Of a stretch of DNA of 45,465 bases, positions 1 to 6,017 are shown one piece after another. The stretch is from an uncultured Kiritimatiellota bacterium. GTDB lineage: Bacteria > Verrucomicrobiota > Kiritimatiellia > RFP12 > UBA1067. The notes under the pieces are model-generated. The model was not told where the DNA came from and ran no database searches. It was given only the letters and a program-made list of their open reading frames with translations. The DNA lies in contig CAKUGW010000009.1 in NCBI GenBank assembly GCA_934654805.1, forward strand, positions 1 to 45,465, in the 5' to 3' direction. The translations under genes were made by a program, and so were the position numbers. Each line of letters opens with the position of its first letter. Position 1 is the first letter of the stretch.

Positions 1-322
1 CATGGCCGAGCCAAAGGCGGACATAATTGCCGCCTGCCGCCGCGAAGCGGTCAAGCCAACCCTCGAATTCGGCGCGAAGCGCCTCAAGATTCGCACCCGT
101 CGGGCGGCCGTCTTTTGTGCGGGAGAAGCAGATGTTGAGGCCAATCGGGACCCAGGCCTTCCCATCTGCACCCGCAAAATAGCGCGGCACGTCCGCCGAG
201 ACGCGCACACCCCCGCCCGTCAGCGGCGCATTTTCCGCCGCCCGCACGGTCACGCCCGCACCAAGCGCAAAGGCGACGGCAAGGCCGACCAAAAGCCGCG
301 ACACCAAGATTTTCGTTTTCAT
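1..322 (-). CDS. Secreted glycoside-hydrolase-like protein, N-terminal part (truncated by window edge)
   Basis: An open frame on the minus strand starts at the ATG at 320-322 and runs off the left edge, so only about 107 residues are visible. The start MKTKILVSRLLVGLAVAFAL is a clear signal peptide, with cleavage probably just after the VRAAE region. The mature start contains a YFAGADGKAWVPIGLNICF segment and, further on, GGNYVRLWLGH. This pattern is typical of the first strands of a TIM-barrel glycosidase of the cellulase/mannanase (clan GH-A) type, which would act in the periplasm or outside the cell. A GAAAGG stretch about 13-18 nt upstream may serve as ribosome binding site. The catalytic residues lie beyond the window, so family and substrate cannot be given. 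Confidence 0.72.
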   Translation of the reverse strand, partial: MKTKILVSRLLVGLAVAFALGAGVTVRAAENAPLTGGGVRVSADVPRYFAGADGKAWVPIGLNICFSRTKDGRPTGANLEALRAEFEGWLDRFAAAGGNYVRLWLGH

Positions 323-413
323 GGACGAGACGCCCTTTCGTTATCCTTTCACGAACCAAGAACCCGGCAGAATCAAGCGAGGGAAACGCACAACATTCCC
401 TTGCACATTCGGA

Positions 414-422
414 ATGATAGCA
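414..422 (-). promoter_or_regulatory. Extended -10 (TGCTATCAT) for the truncated hydrolase
   Basis: On the minus strand 422-414 reads TGCTATCAT, an extended -10 of the type seen before many genes here. It lies 91 nt upstream of the ATG at 322, so unlike most others it would give a real leader. No convincing -35 box is visible. Confidence 0.35.
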
Positions 423-531
423 TAACACGCCTGTCCCCCGCAACGAAACGAAAACCATCCGAATCGTCCGAATCGCGCGGCAGAAGGAAGTCGCAGGGGT
501 TGCTTTCGATTTACTTGGCGCGGAGGAGCGA

Positions 532-571
532 GAAGTGGCGCGAGTGAGGAGCGAGGGTTTGCTGGCGTCGG
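532..571. repeat. Dispersed 40-bp repeat, copy 1
   Basis: The 40 bases at 532-571 recur without a mismatch at 18672-18711 in the same orientation. Both copies lie in gene-poor stretches next to remnants, and looser similarity continues outside the exact match (GCTCCGAAGCGC segments and a CATGAAA segment). It is not part of any recognised gene. It may be a family of intergenic repeats in this genome, or debris of a common duplicated gene tail. Confidence 0.8.
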
Positions 572-737
572 AGAGGTCTCGCCCGCAGCCCGTGGTCTCG
601 CCGAGGCATGGCAGGCTGAAGCCGGCCGGTTGTCTTCAGCGAGAAGCGCAAACCCGAACGACGAGACCGAGCGAGCAGCTTCCCGCTCCGAAGCGCGCAT
701 TGTCCGTCCAGAGAGAGAGGAGCCGCCTTTCATGCTG

Positions 738-798
738 AAGCCCGACGCCGAGAAGCTGCGCCCGTTGACGAAGCGGTGCGGCAGATGTCTGACATCTG
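738..798 (-). pseudogene. Fragment of the C-terminus of a second GntR/LacI-type regulator
   Basis: The 30 bases at 752-781 match 2285-2314 with one mismatch. The latter encode the PHRFVNGRSF segment near the C-terminus of the GntR regulator at 2258-3469. Read on the minus strand, this fragment gives LPHRFVNGRSFSASGFSMKG in one frame. An F-[VI]-N-G-x-S-F motif near the end is common in such regulators in PVC bacteria (from memory of the family). No start, DNA-binding domain or sensor domain is attached, so it is read as a remnant of a paralogue. The rest of 323-833 holds no supported gene. Confidence 0.45.
782..798. repeat. 17-bp perfect palindrome
   Basis: CAGATGTC, one base, GACATCTG forms a perfect inverted repeat with 8-bp arms. 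It lies inside the regulator fragment and about 35 bp beyond the stop of the ATPase gene. It could be an operator half-site pair or a chance hairpin. There is no T-run to make it a convincing terminator. Confidence 0.35.
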
Positions 799-833
799 AA
801 CTCCCGCAGATGCCATGACAGATTTTTTCGGGA

Positions 834-2186
834 CTACAGCAGACCCGCCATATAAGGCGGAATGCTGATCCGCCGCCCTTGGCATTTCAGATTCTTTTCA
901 TGGATGACATAGGCATCGCCAAGATAGGCACTGTATTTCGAGGCGAACTTGTCGAGCGACTTGGTTGCGTATACGCCAGTCCCCTTGACCTCGATCGGCG
1001 AAATGTTGTGCCGCCGCTGGAGATTCGGCTGGACAACAAGAAAATCGATCTCTATTCGGTTGGCGGCCTCTGCCGCGTCACTGTTCGCATAGAAGAAAAG
1101 CTTATGCCCAGACGCACGAAGCATCTGCGCGACAAGGGTCTCCCAGAGCATTCCGAAGTTGCCGTCCAATCGGCCCGTCAGGATGCGCTGCTGAACCTCA
1201 CCGCCGACAAGATCATTCTCCGAAAACGCCATGCTGACGAAAAGCCCCGTGTCCGCAAGATAGCACTTGAGCGCATGGTGGTCACTCGACAGCTCCAGTC
1301 CCACATTCGGCTCGGTGGCGTTGTAGGCGAGGTTGACCGTCATGGCACTCGCGAGCCACTGAAACGTCGATTCAAAGCTCCGCATGCCGCTCCCCTTGCG
1401 GACGCTTCCGGGCGAGAATCGCCTTTCATGGCGTTGCAGCGCCCCTGGGATCGCGTTGAAGACGGCCTCGATCTTGTGCTTGCTCGAACCGCCGAATTTC
1501 ATGATGTCGGCGCGATATAAGTCCAAGATGTCGCGTTTGATGACATCCACCGCCTTCAGGTCATGCGTCTCGGCAAACTTCTTGACGGCTTGCGGCATGC
1601 CGCCGACGATCATGTATTGGCGAAAGACATCCATCGTCATGCGGTGCATGCCAACTTCCATCGGAACGCGCTTTTCGAACGCCTGTCGGATGATCGGCAT
1701 CTTTCCGCCATGCCCCGTCGCCCAGAGGAACTCCTCAAAGTCCATCGCATACATCTTGACGTGATGCTCTTCCGACGGAATGACAATGTTCCTCACATTG
1801 CGATTGATTGAAATCAGCGAACCCGTCTCGATATAGTCGTATCGTCCGTCCTTGACCAGATACTTGATCGCCTCCCGTGCGCGCGGGAAGCGTTGCACCT
1901 CATCAAAGATGATCACGCTCTTTCGCCTCGGCAAGTCGACCCCATAGGCCCCCAAAAGATACATGAAGAACGTATCCAAATCCTCAAGATAGTCATTGAA
2001 ATAGCGCTTCACGTCCTTTGTCACGGTTGCAAAGTCGATGAGAAGATAGCTTTCGTATTCGCGTTTCGCGAACTCTTCGGCAATGTAGCTTTTCCCCACA
2101 CGGCGAGCGCCATCCAGCATCAGTGCCGAAGCCCCTTGGCTTTGCCGCTTCCAGTCAAGTAGAATCTGGTAAATTTTCCGCTTCAT
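834..2186 (-). CDS. AAA+ ATPase with C-terminal DUF4143 region
   Basis: A 450-residue ATPase of the AAA_14/DUF4143 group. Walker A is GARRVGKS at about residues 26-33, Walker B is SVIIFDEVQ near 90, and an ETGSL sensor-like segment follows. The C-terminal part holds IEIDFLVVQ and ISPIEVKG, the D...ExK spacing of a PD-(D/E)xK nuclease-like fold typical of DUF4143. Members are widespread, often as solitary accessory genes, with no settled function. The ATG at 2186 is chosen over a TTG two codons upstream (2192) because it begins right after a strong extended -10 box and there is no Shine-Dalgarno. It follows the GntR gene in the same direction but has its own promoter. Confidence 0.85.
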   Translation of the reverse strand: MKRKIYQILLDWKRQSQGASALMLDGARRVGKSYIAEEFAKREYESYLLIDFATVTKDVKRYFNDYLEDLDTFFMYLLGAYGVDLPRRKSVIIFDEVQRFPRAREAIKYLVKDGRYDYIETGSLISINRNVRNIVIPSEEHHVKMYAMDFEEFLWATGHGGKMPIIRQAFEKRVPMEVGMHRMTMDVFRQYMIVGGMPQAVKKFAETHDLKAVDVIKRDILDLYRADIMKFGGSSKHKIEAVFNAIPGALQRHERRFSPGSVRKGSGMRSFESTFQWLASAMTVNLAYNATEPNVGLELSSDHHALKCYLADTGLFVSMAFSENDLVGGEVQQRILTGRLDGNFGMLWETLVAQMLRASGHKLFFYANSDAAEAANRIEIDFLVVQPNLQRRHNISPIEVKGTGVYATKSLDKFASKYSAYLGDAYVIHEKNLKCQGRRISIPPYMAGLL

Positions 2187-2192
2187 GCGCAA

Positions 2193-2201
2193 ATTATATC
2201 A
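2193..2201 (-). promoter_or_regulatory. Extended -10 (TGATATAAT), leaderless type
   Basis: The minus strand 2201-2193 reads TGATATAAT. Only six bases separate it from the ATG at 2186, so the expected transcription start coincides with the start codon. A TTGATT about 17-18 nt further upstream may be the -35. The bases TTGCGC between box and ATG echo the GCGCA spacer at other promoters here. Confidence 0.65.
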
Positions 2202-2257
2202 CATTCCATCACCGGCAATCAACTCAACGACCAAAATACGTCCTATTCGCAACACGT

Positions 2258-3469
2258 CTAACTACCAAAATACGGCATATTCAGGAAGCTGCGTCCGTTG
2301 ACGAAGCGGTGCGGATTGTCGTAGCGGCCCAGCGTCCCCGTCTCCAGCCACGCCAGCACGCAGCGCGCGATCTCGCGTCCGTCCCGGCTCGGGTCGAACT
2401 CGATCCGCGCCAGGTCGCCGAACGGGAAAAGCCCCGAGCCCCTGTTCGCGTAGACGACCAGCCGCGTGTCGCGCGGACAGGCAATCTTCCGCCGGCGAAA
2501 AGCCTCGCAAACGCCCTGCGCCAGGTAGTCGTCGCTCACATAGAACACGTCCGGCAGCGTGCCGAGCGCCAGCCGCCGCTCGGTCGCGGCGCACGCCGCT
2601 TGGGCGATGTCGTCGAGCGAACGGTTGCCGACAAGCGGCACGGACAGGCGTTCGACGAAAACACCCGCCTGCTCGAAGGCCAGGTCGGCGCGAATGTAGG
2701 TGTCCACGCCAAAGTCAACCTGCAGAGCCGAGCGGACGCCCATCCGCACGCACGCCGCAACCAAGTCCGAAATCGCATCGTCCACGTTGTGGCAGAGGTT
2801 GCCCGCGAAACGTCCCGGCGAGCGCGTCAGTTTCCCCAGCGTGACCGTCGCGTAAGGGCAGCCGCACGACGCCAGAAGACGTGTCACCAGTGCGCGCCGG
2901 CTTGACGCGACGCGGACGACGGCCATGTCGGGGCGCAGCTGGAGCGCCTCCTGCAGCGGCCTCAGGTACGGCGTCTCGCGCGCATCCGTCCCCAGCACGA
3001 CCGACAGGACGCGATGCCCCTGACGCTGGATCGCATGCGCACACGCCATCACGCTGATGTGCGAGCAGAACGAGCCGAGGTTGGCCGTCTCGATGTCAAG
3101 GACAAGCCTCGCGCGACGCTCCTGCGGCACGGCGAGGACGACATGGCCGCGCCGGGGCTTGCCCACCACCAGGCGATCCGCCGCCAAGTCGCGCAGCGCG
3201 GCCCGAACAACGCATTCGCTCACGCCGAGCCTTTGCGCCAGCGCCTCGCGCGACGGCAAGGGCTCGCCGACCTTCAGGACGCCTTTTCGAATCGCCTCCC
3301 GCAAGCCCTGCGCCACCTGCGCCGTCAGCGACGCGGGCAGGGTCGAGTCGACGGCAAACCCCAACGAATTCCCTGCATGCGCTTGCATCCGTTTTCCGAC
3401 GTCAATGGGGTCGACGTCAATGGGGTCAACTGCCGGAATCATGCGCCTTTCAGTCGTTTTCCCAAACAA
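2258..3469 (-). CDS. GntR-family transcriptional regulator with LacI-like sensor domain
   Basis: The protein has a winged-helix GntR domain (about residues 45-115, with SLTAQVAQGLREAIRKGVL and GEPLPSREALAQRLGVSECV). A periplasmic-binding-protein-like sensor half of the LacI type follows (about 120-395) and ends in PHRFVNGRSF. Such regulators bind a sugar or sugar derivative and control nearby carbohydrate genes. A plausible target is the SGNH esterase gene 51 bp upstream. The start is uncertain. TTG at 3469 has GGAG seven bases before it; ATG at 3442 is the alternative; the GntR fold itself begins only some 45 residues in. The N-terminal extension includes a repeated DPIDV encoded by a 15-bp tandem repeat resembling RAYT flank DNA. 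Confidence 0.85.
   Translation of the reverse strand: MFGKTTERRMIPAVDPIDVDPIDVGKRMQAHAGNSLGFAVDSTLPASLTAQVAQGLREAIRKGVLKVGEPLPSREALAQRLGVSECVVRAALRDLAADRLVVGKPRRGHVVLAVPQERRARLVLDIETANLGSFCSHISVMACAHAIQRQGHRVLSVVLGTDARETPYLRPLQEALQLRPDMAVVRVASSRRALVTRLLASCGCPYATVTLGKLTRSPGRFAGNLCHNVDDAISDLVAACVRMGVRSALQVDFGVDTYIRADLAFEQAGVFVERLSVPLVGNRSLDDIAQAACAATERRLALGTLPDVFYVSDDYLAQGVCEAFRRRKIACPRDTRLVVYANRGSGLFPFGDLARIEFDPSRDGREIARCVLAWLETGTLGRYDNPHRFVNGRSFLNMPYFGS
3398..3427. repeat. 15-bp tandem repeat inside the GntR 5' end
   Basis: GACGTCAATGGGGTC occurs twice back to back (3398-3412 and 3413-3427). On the coding strand it gives DPIDVDPIDV. Nearly the same unit, GACGTCAACGGGGTC, sits at 4806-4820 with a 13-bp partial copy at 4821-4833, at the left edge of the RAYT element. 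Confidence 0.8.
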
Positions 3470-3520
3470 TCAGGAACTCCCAATCACCCTGTCGCCCACG
3501 CGGCACCGCGCCATGCCCCC

Positions 3521-4735
3521 CTACTGAGGCCCGACGCCGCCGTTTGCGTAGAGGCGATGCAGCCGCACGGTCGTGCCCGCCTGGCCGTTGCGTTCCGCCG
3601 CCAAGACGCGCAGGCGCGCGTGATGACGTCCGCGCGGCAGATCGTCCGCCAGGATCTCCACGTAGGGATAGTGCAGATCGCCGTAGTCCGCGCGAAGCCG
3701 GAAGCGGCGCGGCGAACCGCCATCGACGGACACCTCCAAGTCGCCTGCATCCGGTCCGGCCGTCAGGAACGCCGCCAGCGTCGTCCCCTCGAACGTGACG
3801 TCAAGCGCCGCCCCCGCCCGGTCGCTCCACCAGATCGCGCCCTTCCGGTACGGCGCGCGCATGTTGCCCGGCACCTCCTTCCAGTCGGGAACCGCATGCC
3901 GCCAGCCGCCGTCCGCCGCAACCGCGCACGCCGGCGGCACGGGCGCCCCCCTGTCGTAGGATGCGGCGTCGATCGGCTCGGGCAGAGGCTGCGACACGGC
4001 AGCGGCATGCGGGTCGAACACGCGGTCGATGGCCGCCTCGAAGACGCGCGCGGCGAACCGACAGCCCTCCGGCGACGGATGGCAGTCGCGGTATCCAGTC
4101 CAGTCAAGGCCGCCCGTGGCAGCGGAGGCGGCCAGCGCCGAGCCGACGTCCGCCAATGCGGCGCCATAGCGTTTCGCGACCTCTGCGTGCGCGGCATAGG
4201 AGACGGGCGTTCCGCCCCGCCGGATGAGGTCGAACTGATCCCTGTTCACCGTCAGCCCCACGACCACGGCGCATTTCGGATTCGCCTTCCGCACGCGCCG
4301 CACGACGCCTTCCAGGCCGCGTATGCACCGTGCACGGTCGAAATGGCCGTCCTGCTCGTCGTTCACGGCAAACTCCACGACGAACAGGTCGGGCAAACCG
4401 TGCGAAAGAACGTCTTCATCGACGCGAAACGCCCCCGCATCCGAACACGTCGACGAGAGCCCGGCGGCGATTTCGGCAAACGCGACCTCGGGGTACTTCG
4501 CCCGGAGGGCCTTCATCACGAGCGGACGGTAGCCGTCCATCTCGGTGATCGAGCCGCCGAGGAACGCGACCGTCCGATGCACGGCCGCATTCGTCTGCGC
4601 GCGGACGTCCGCCACGGCGTTCGCCGTTCCCGCCGTCGGCTCGAAGAACGTCCCCGGCCCGGCGGCAACCGCCACGCCCCCCCACACGCACAGCGAAACG
4701 CAGCACGCCCTCTGAATCTGGTCAAACGGTTTCAT
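3521..4735 (-). CDS. Secreted SGNH/GDSL-family esterase
   Basis: A 404-residue exported hydrolase. The N-terminus (MKPFDQIQRACCVSLCVWGG...AVAAG) is a signal peptide. SGNH block I is GGSIT near residues 60-64 (nucleophile Ser about 62), block III is VEFAVND, and the Asp-His pair is in YRDCHPSPEG near 235. The C-terminal third, with VDGGSPRRFRL and EILADDLPRGRHHARLRVL, resembles a carbohydrate-esterase/CBM-like beta domain. It probably removes acetyl or other acyl groups from glycans outside the cytoplasm. The ATG at 4735 is chosen because the extended -10 box ends seven bases before it; the ATG at 4744 overlaps that box. The GntR regulator lies immediately downstream. Confidence 0.82.
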   Translation of the reverse strand: MKPFDQIQRACCVSLCVWGGVAVAAGPGTFFEPTAGTANAVADVRAQTNAAVHRTVAFLGGSITEMDGYRPLVMKALRAKYPEVAFAEIAAGLSSTCSDAGAFRVDEDVLSHGLPDLFVVEFAVNDEQDGHFDRARCIRGLEGVVRRVRKANPKCAVVVGLTVNRDQFDLIRRGGTPVSYAAHAEVAKRYGAALADVGSALAASAATGGLDWTGYRDCHPSPEGCRFAARVFEAAIDRVFDPHAAAVSQPLPEPIDAASYDRGAPVPPACAVAADGGWRHAVPDWKEVPGNMRAPYRKGAIWWSDRAGAALDVTFEGTTLAAFLTAGPDAGDLEVSVDGGSPRRFRLRADYGDLHYPYVEILADDLPRGRHHARLRVLAAERNGQAGTTVRLHRLYANGGVGPQ

Positions 4736-4742
4736 GATGCGC

Positions 4743-4751
4743 ATTATATCA
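4743..4751 (-). promoter_or_regulatory. Extended -10 (TGATATAAT), leaderless type
   Basis: The minus strand 4751-4743 reads TGATATAAT, followed by GCGCATC and then the ATG at 4735. Transcription would start at or next to the initiation codon. A T-run (TTTTTT) just upstream is AT-rich in otherwise GC-rich surroundings. Confidence 0.65.
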
Positions 4752-4864
4752 AAAAATCCGACACCGCCCGCAGCCACGCGAGCTCGCGCCGCCGCATGCG
4801 CGCAAGACGTCAACGGGGTCCGTCAACGGGGTCAGACCCGAGTGATACAGAAACAGTGATACAG

Positions 4865-5941
4865 TCACAACTCCCCGACGACCTTTCTGCCCAGGGCTGT
4901 TAGGCGGTAGGTTTGCGATGGAGAGCGCGGATGCGCGGCATTGGACATCTCGACGTATCCGGCCGCGAGAAGGGGCGAAAGATATCGCAGCGTAAAATAA
5001 GTCCGCGAAGTGATGCCCAGGCGTTCGCGAAGTGCCGTCGGACGCATTTCGCCTTCCGCCAGCAACCGAAGCAGGTCGAAAGCAACCTTGTCGCTGCCGC
5101 GCGCGACTAGATGAGGCACTCGCCCCGGCATCTCTGCCTCGAAACGGCGCACTCGCCGCTCAACGACGATGTCGCGCTTGCGGGCATCAACCGAAAGGCC
5201 TGCGGCCAGCGATGCGGACTCCTCCCTGCGCCGCTCGATCTCCGCCAACGCCGTGCGCACGGACGTCTCCTCCAAAGGGCGCAGTTCCTCCCAGCCCCGC
5301 CCCCTTGCGCAGAAGATGAAGTCGTAGCCGGCGACAGCACGGGGGTCGCCCGCGCAGGCCGCCGCGAAACTGCACCACCGATAGCCGTCTGGCCATGTGG
5401 CCAGTCCAGCCTTGACGGGATTGGCGTCAACATAACCGCTCCATTTCAGGAGAACGCCAATCTCCTCCGGCTCGCAGACGCGCGCGAGGAAACGAGACTC
5501 CCACATTGTCCCCACGTGGCCATGTCGGCCATTGAACGACATCGTGCAATGCTGCTTGAGCGTCTTCATGAACTCGCTCGCGTCAAACATCCGGCGACAG
5601 TAGCCCGCCTTCAGCCGCGCGAGCGCACCTGTCCCTGCGGCTTGCGCGATTTTCCATTCCTTCAGTTTCCCGTCAAGCGACGAACCCGAATACAGGACGC
5701 GGATCCGGCGCAGAACCTCCTCTTCCGGGAGTTCAGTCCTGTCTGGAACGTAGACAACGACATGGAAGTGATTCGTCATGACGCAATAGGCAATCACGGT
5801 GATGCCCGAAAAGTCGGCCGCGCGCCACAGAAAATCCACAAAGCGCGTCCGCTCCCCTTCGTCCAGGAAGAAGGCCCGATGCGCGACACGGCTGATTAAG
5901 TGATAGCAACGGTTCGTCTTGAAGTTCCGACAGGTTCTCAT
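4865..5941 (-). CDS. REP-associated tyrosine transposase (RAYT, Y1 transposase family)
   Basis: A 358-residue transposase. The Y1_Tnp domain spans about residues 1-210. It carries YCVMTNHFHVVVYV near 50-63, whose HFH is the HUH metal-binding pair, and the RAYT signature GTMWESRFLARV...YVDANPVKAGL. The C-terminal 100 residues form a winged-helix-like region (LLRLLAEGEMRPTALRERLG...TSRTYFTLRYL) that may bind the element ends. This extra domain makes it longer than the commonest 150-200-residue RAYTs. It starts with ATG eight bases after an extended -10 box, without a Shine-Dalgarno. The family cuts and joins single-stranded DNA through a tyrosine; the exact Tyr was not assigned. Confidence 0.85.
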   Translation of the reverse strand: MRTCRNFKTNRCYHLISRVAHRAFFLDEGERTRFVDFLWRAADFSGITVIAYCVMTNHFHVVVYVPDRTELPEEEVLRRIRVLYSGSSLDGKLKEWKIAQAAGTGALARLKAGYCRRMFDASEFMKTLKQHCTMSFNGRHGHVGTMWESRFLARVCEPEEIGVLLKWSGYVDANPVKAGLATWPDGYRWCSFAAACAGDPRAVAGYDFIFCARGRGWEELRPLEETSVRTALAEIERRREESASLAAGLSVDARKRDIVVERRVRRFEAEMPGRVPHLVARGSDKVAFDLLRLLAEGEMRPTALRERLGITSRTYFTLRYLSPLLAAGYVEMSNAAHPRSPSQTYRLTALGRKVVGEL

Positions 5942-5949
5942 GATTGCGC

Positions 5950-5958
5950 ATTATACCA
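5950..5958 (-). promoter_or_regulatory. Extended -10 (TGGTATAAT), leaderless type
   Basis: The minus strand 5958-5950 reads TGGTATAAT, then GCGCAATC, then the transposase ATG at 5941. Transcription would begin at or one base before the start codon. Confidence 0.65.
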
Positions 5959-5961
5959 TAA

Positions 5962-6017
5962 GCCGAACGGGGCTGTATCACTCGGACTGTATCACTCGTG
6001 TCTGACCCTTGGACATG
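5962..6017. repeat. RAYT right-end repeat, copy A
   Basis: These 56 bases match 28951-29006 with a single mismatch (5967 against 28956). The unit holds two CTGTATCACTCG segments and then TGTCTGACCCTTGGACATG. Identity extends nine bases past the CTGACCC edge, so the mobile unit may be slightly longer than the inverted repeat suggests. Confidence 0.9.

Larger units (their letters stand above)
4828..6008 (-). mobile_element. RAYT-type (IS200/IS605-like, REP-associated) element
   Basis: The element consists of a Y1 transposase gene flanked by inverted ends. The left end at 4828-4865 reads GGGTCAGACCCGAGTGATAC onward. The right end, read on the minus strand from 6008, begins GGGTCAGACACGAGTGATAC. 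Each end holds two AGTGATACAG units. The transposase stop codon lies in the left end. The right end runs into the 3' end of the rhamnosidase fusion gene. RAYT transposases are single-strand HUH enzymes that act on REP-like hairpin or paired repeats; this behaviour is known for the family and inferred here. A solo copy of the right end lies at 28951-29006. Confidence 0.78.

Noticed and set aside
341..733. 130-residue minus-strand open frame in the left non-coding stretch
   Set aside because: It covers the dispersed repeat and the fragment of a regulator gene; the sequence is low-complexity Ser/Arg/Ala and has no ribosome binding site. It also overlaps the promoter region of the gene starting at 322.
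782..798. Terminator of the ATPase gene
   Set aside because: The palindrome has no following T-run on either strand and a one-base loop, so it is not a convincing intrinsic terminator.
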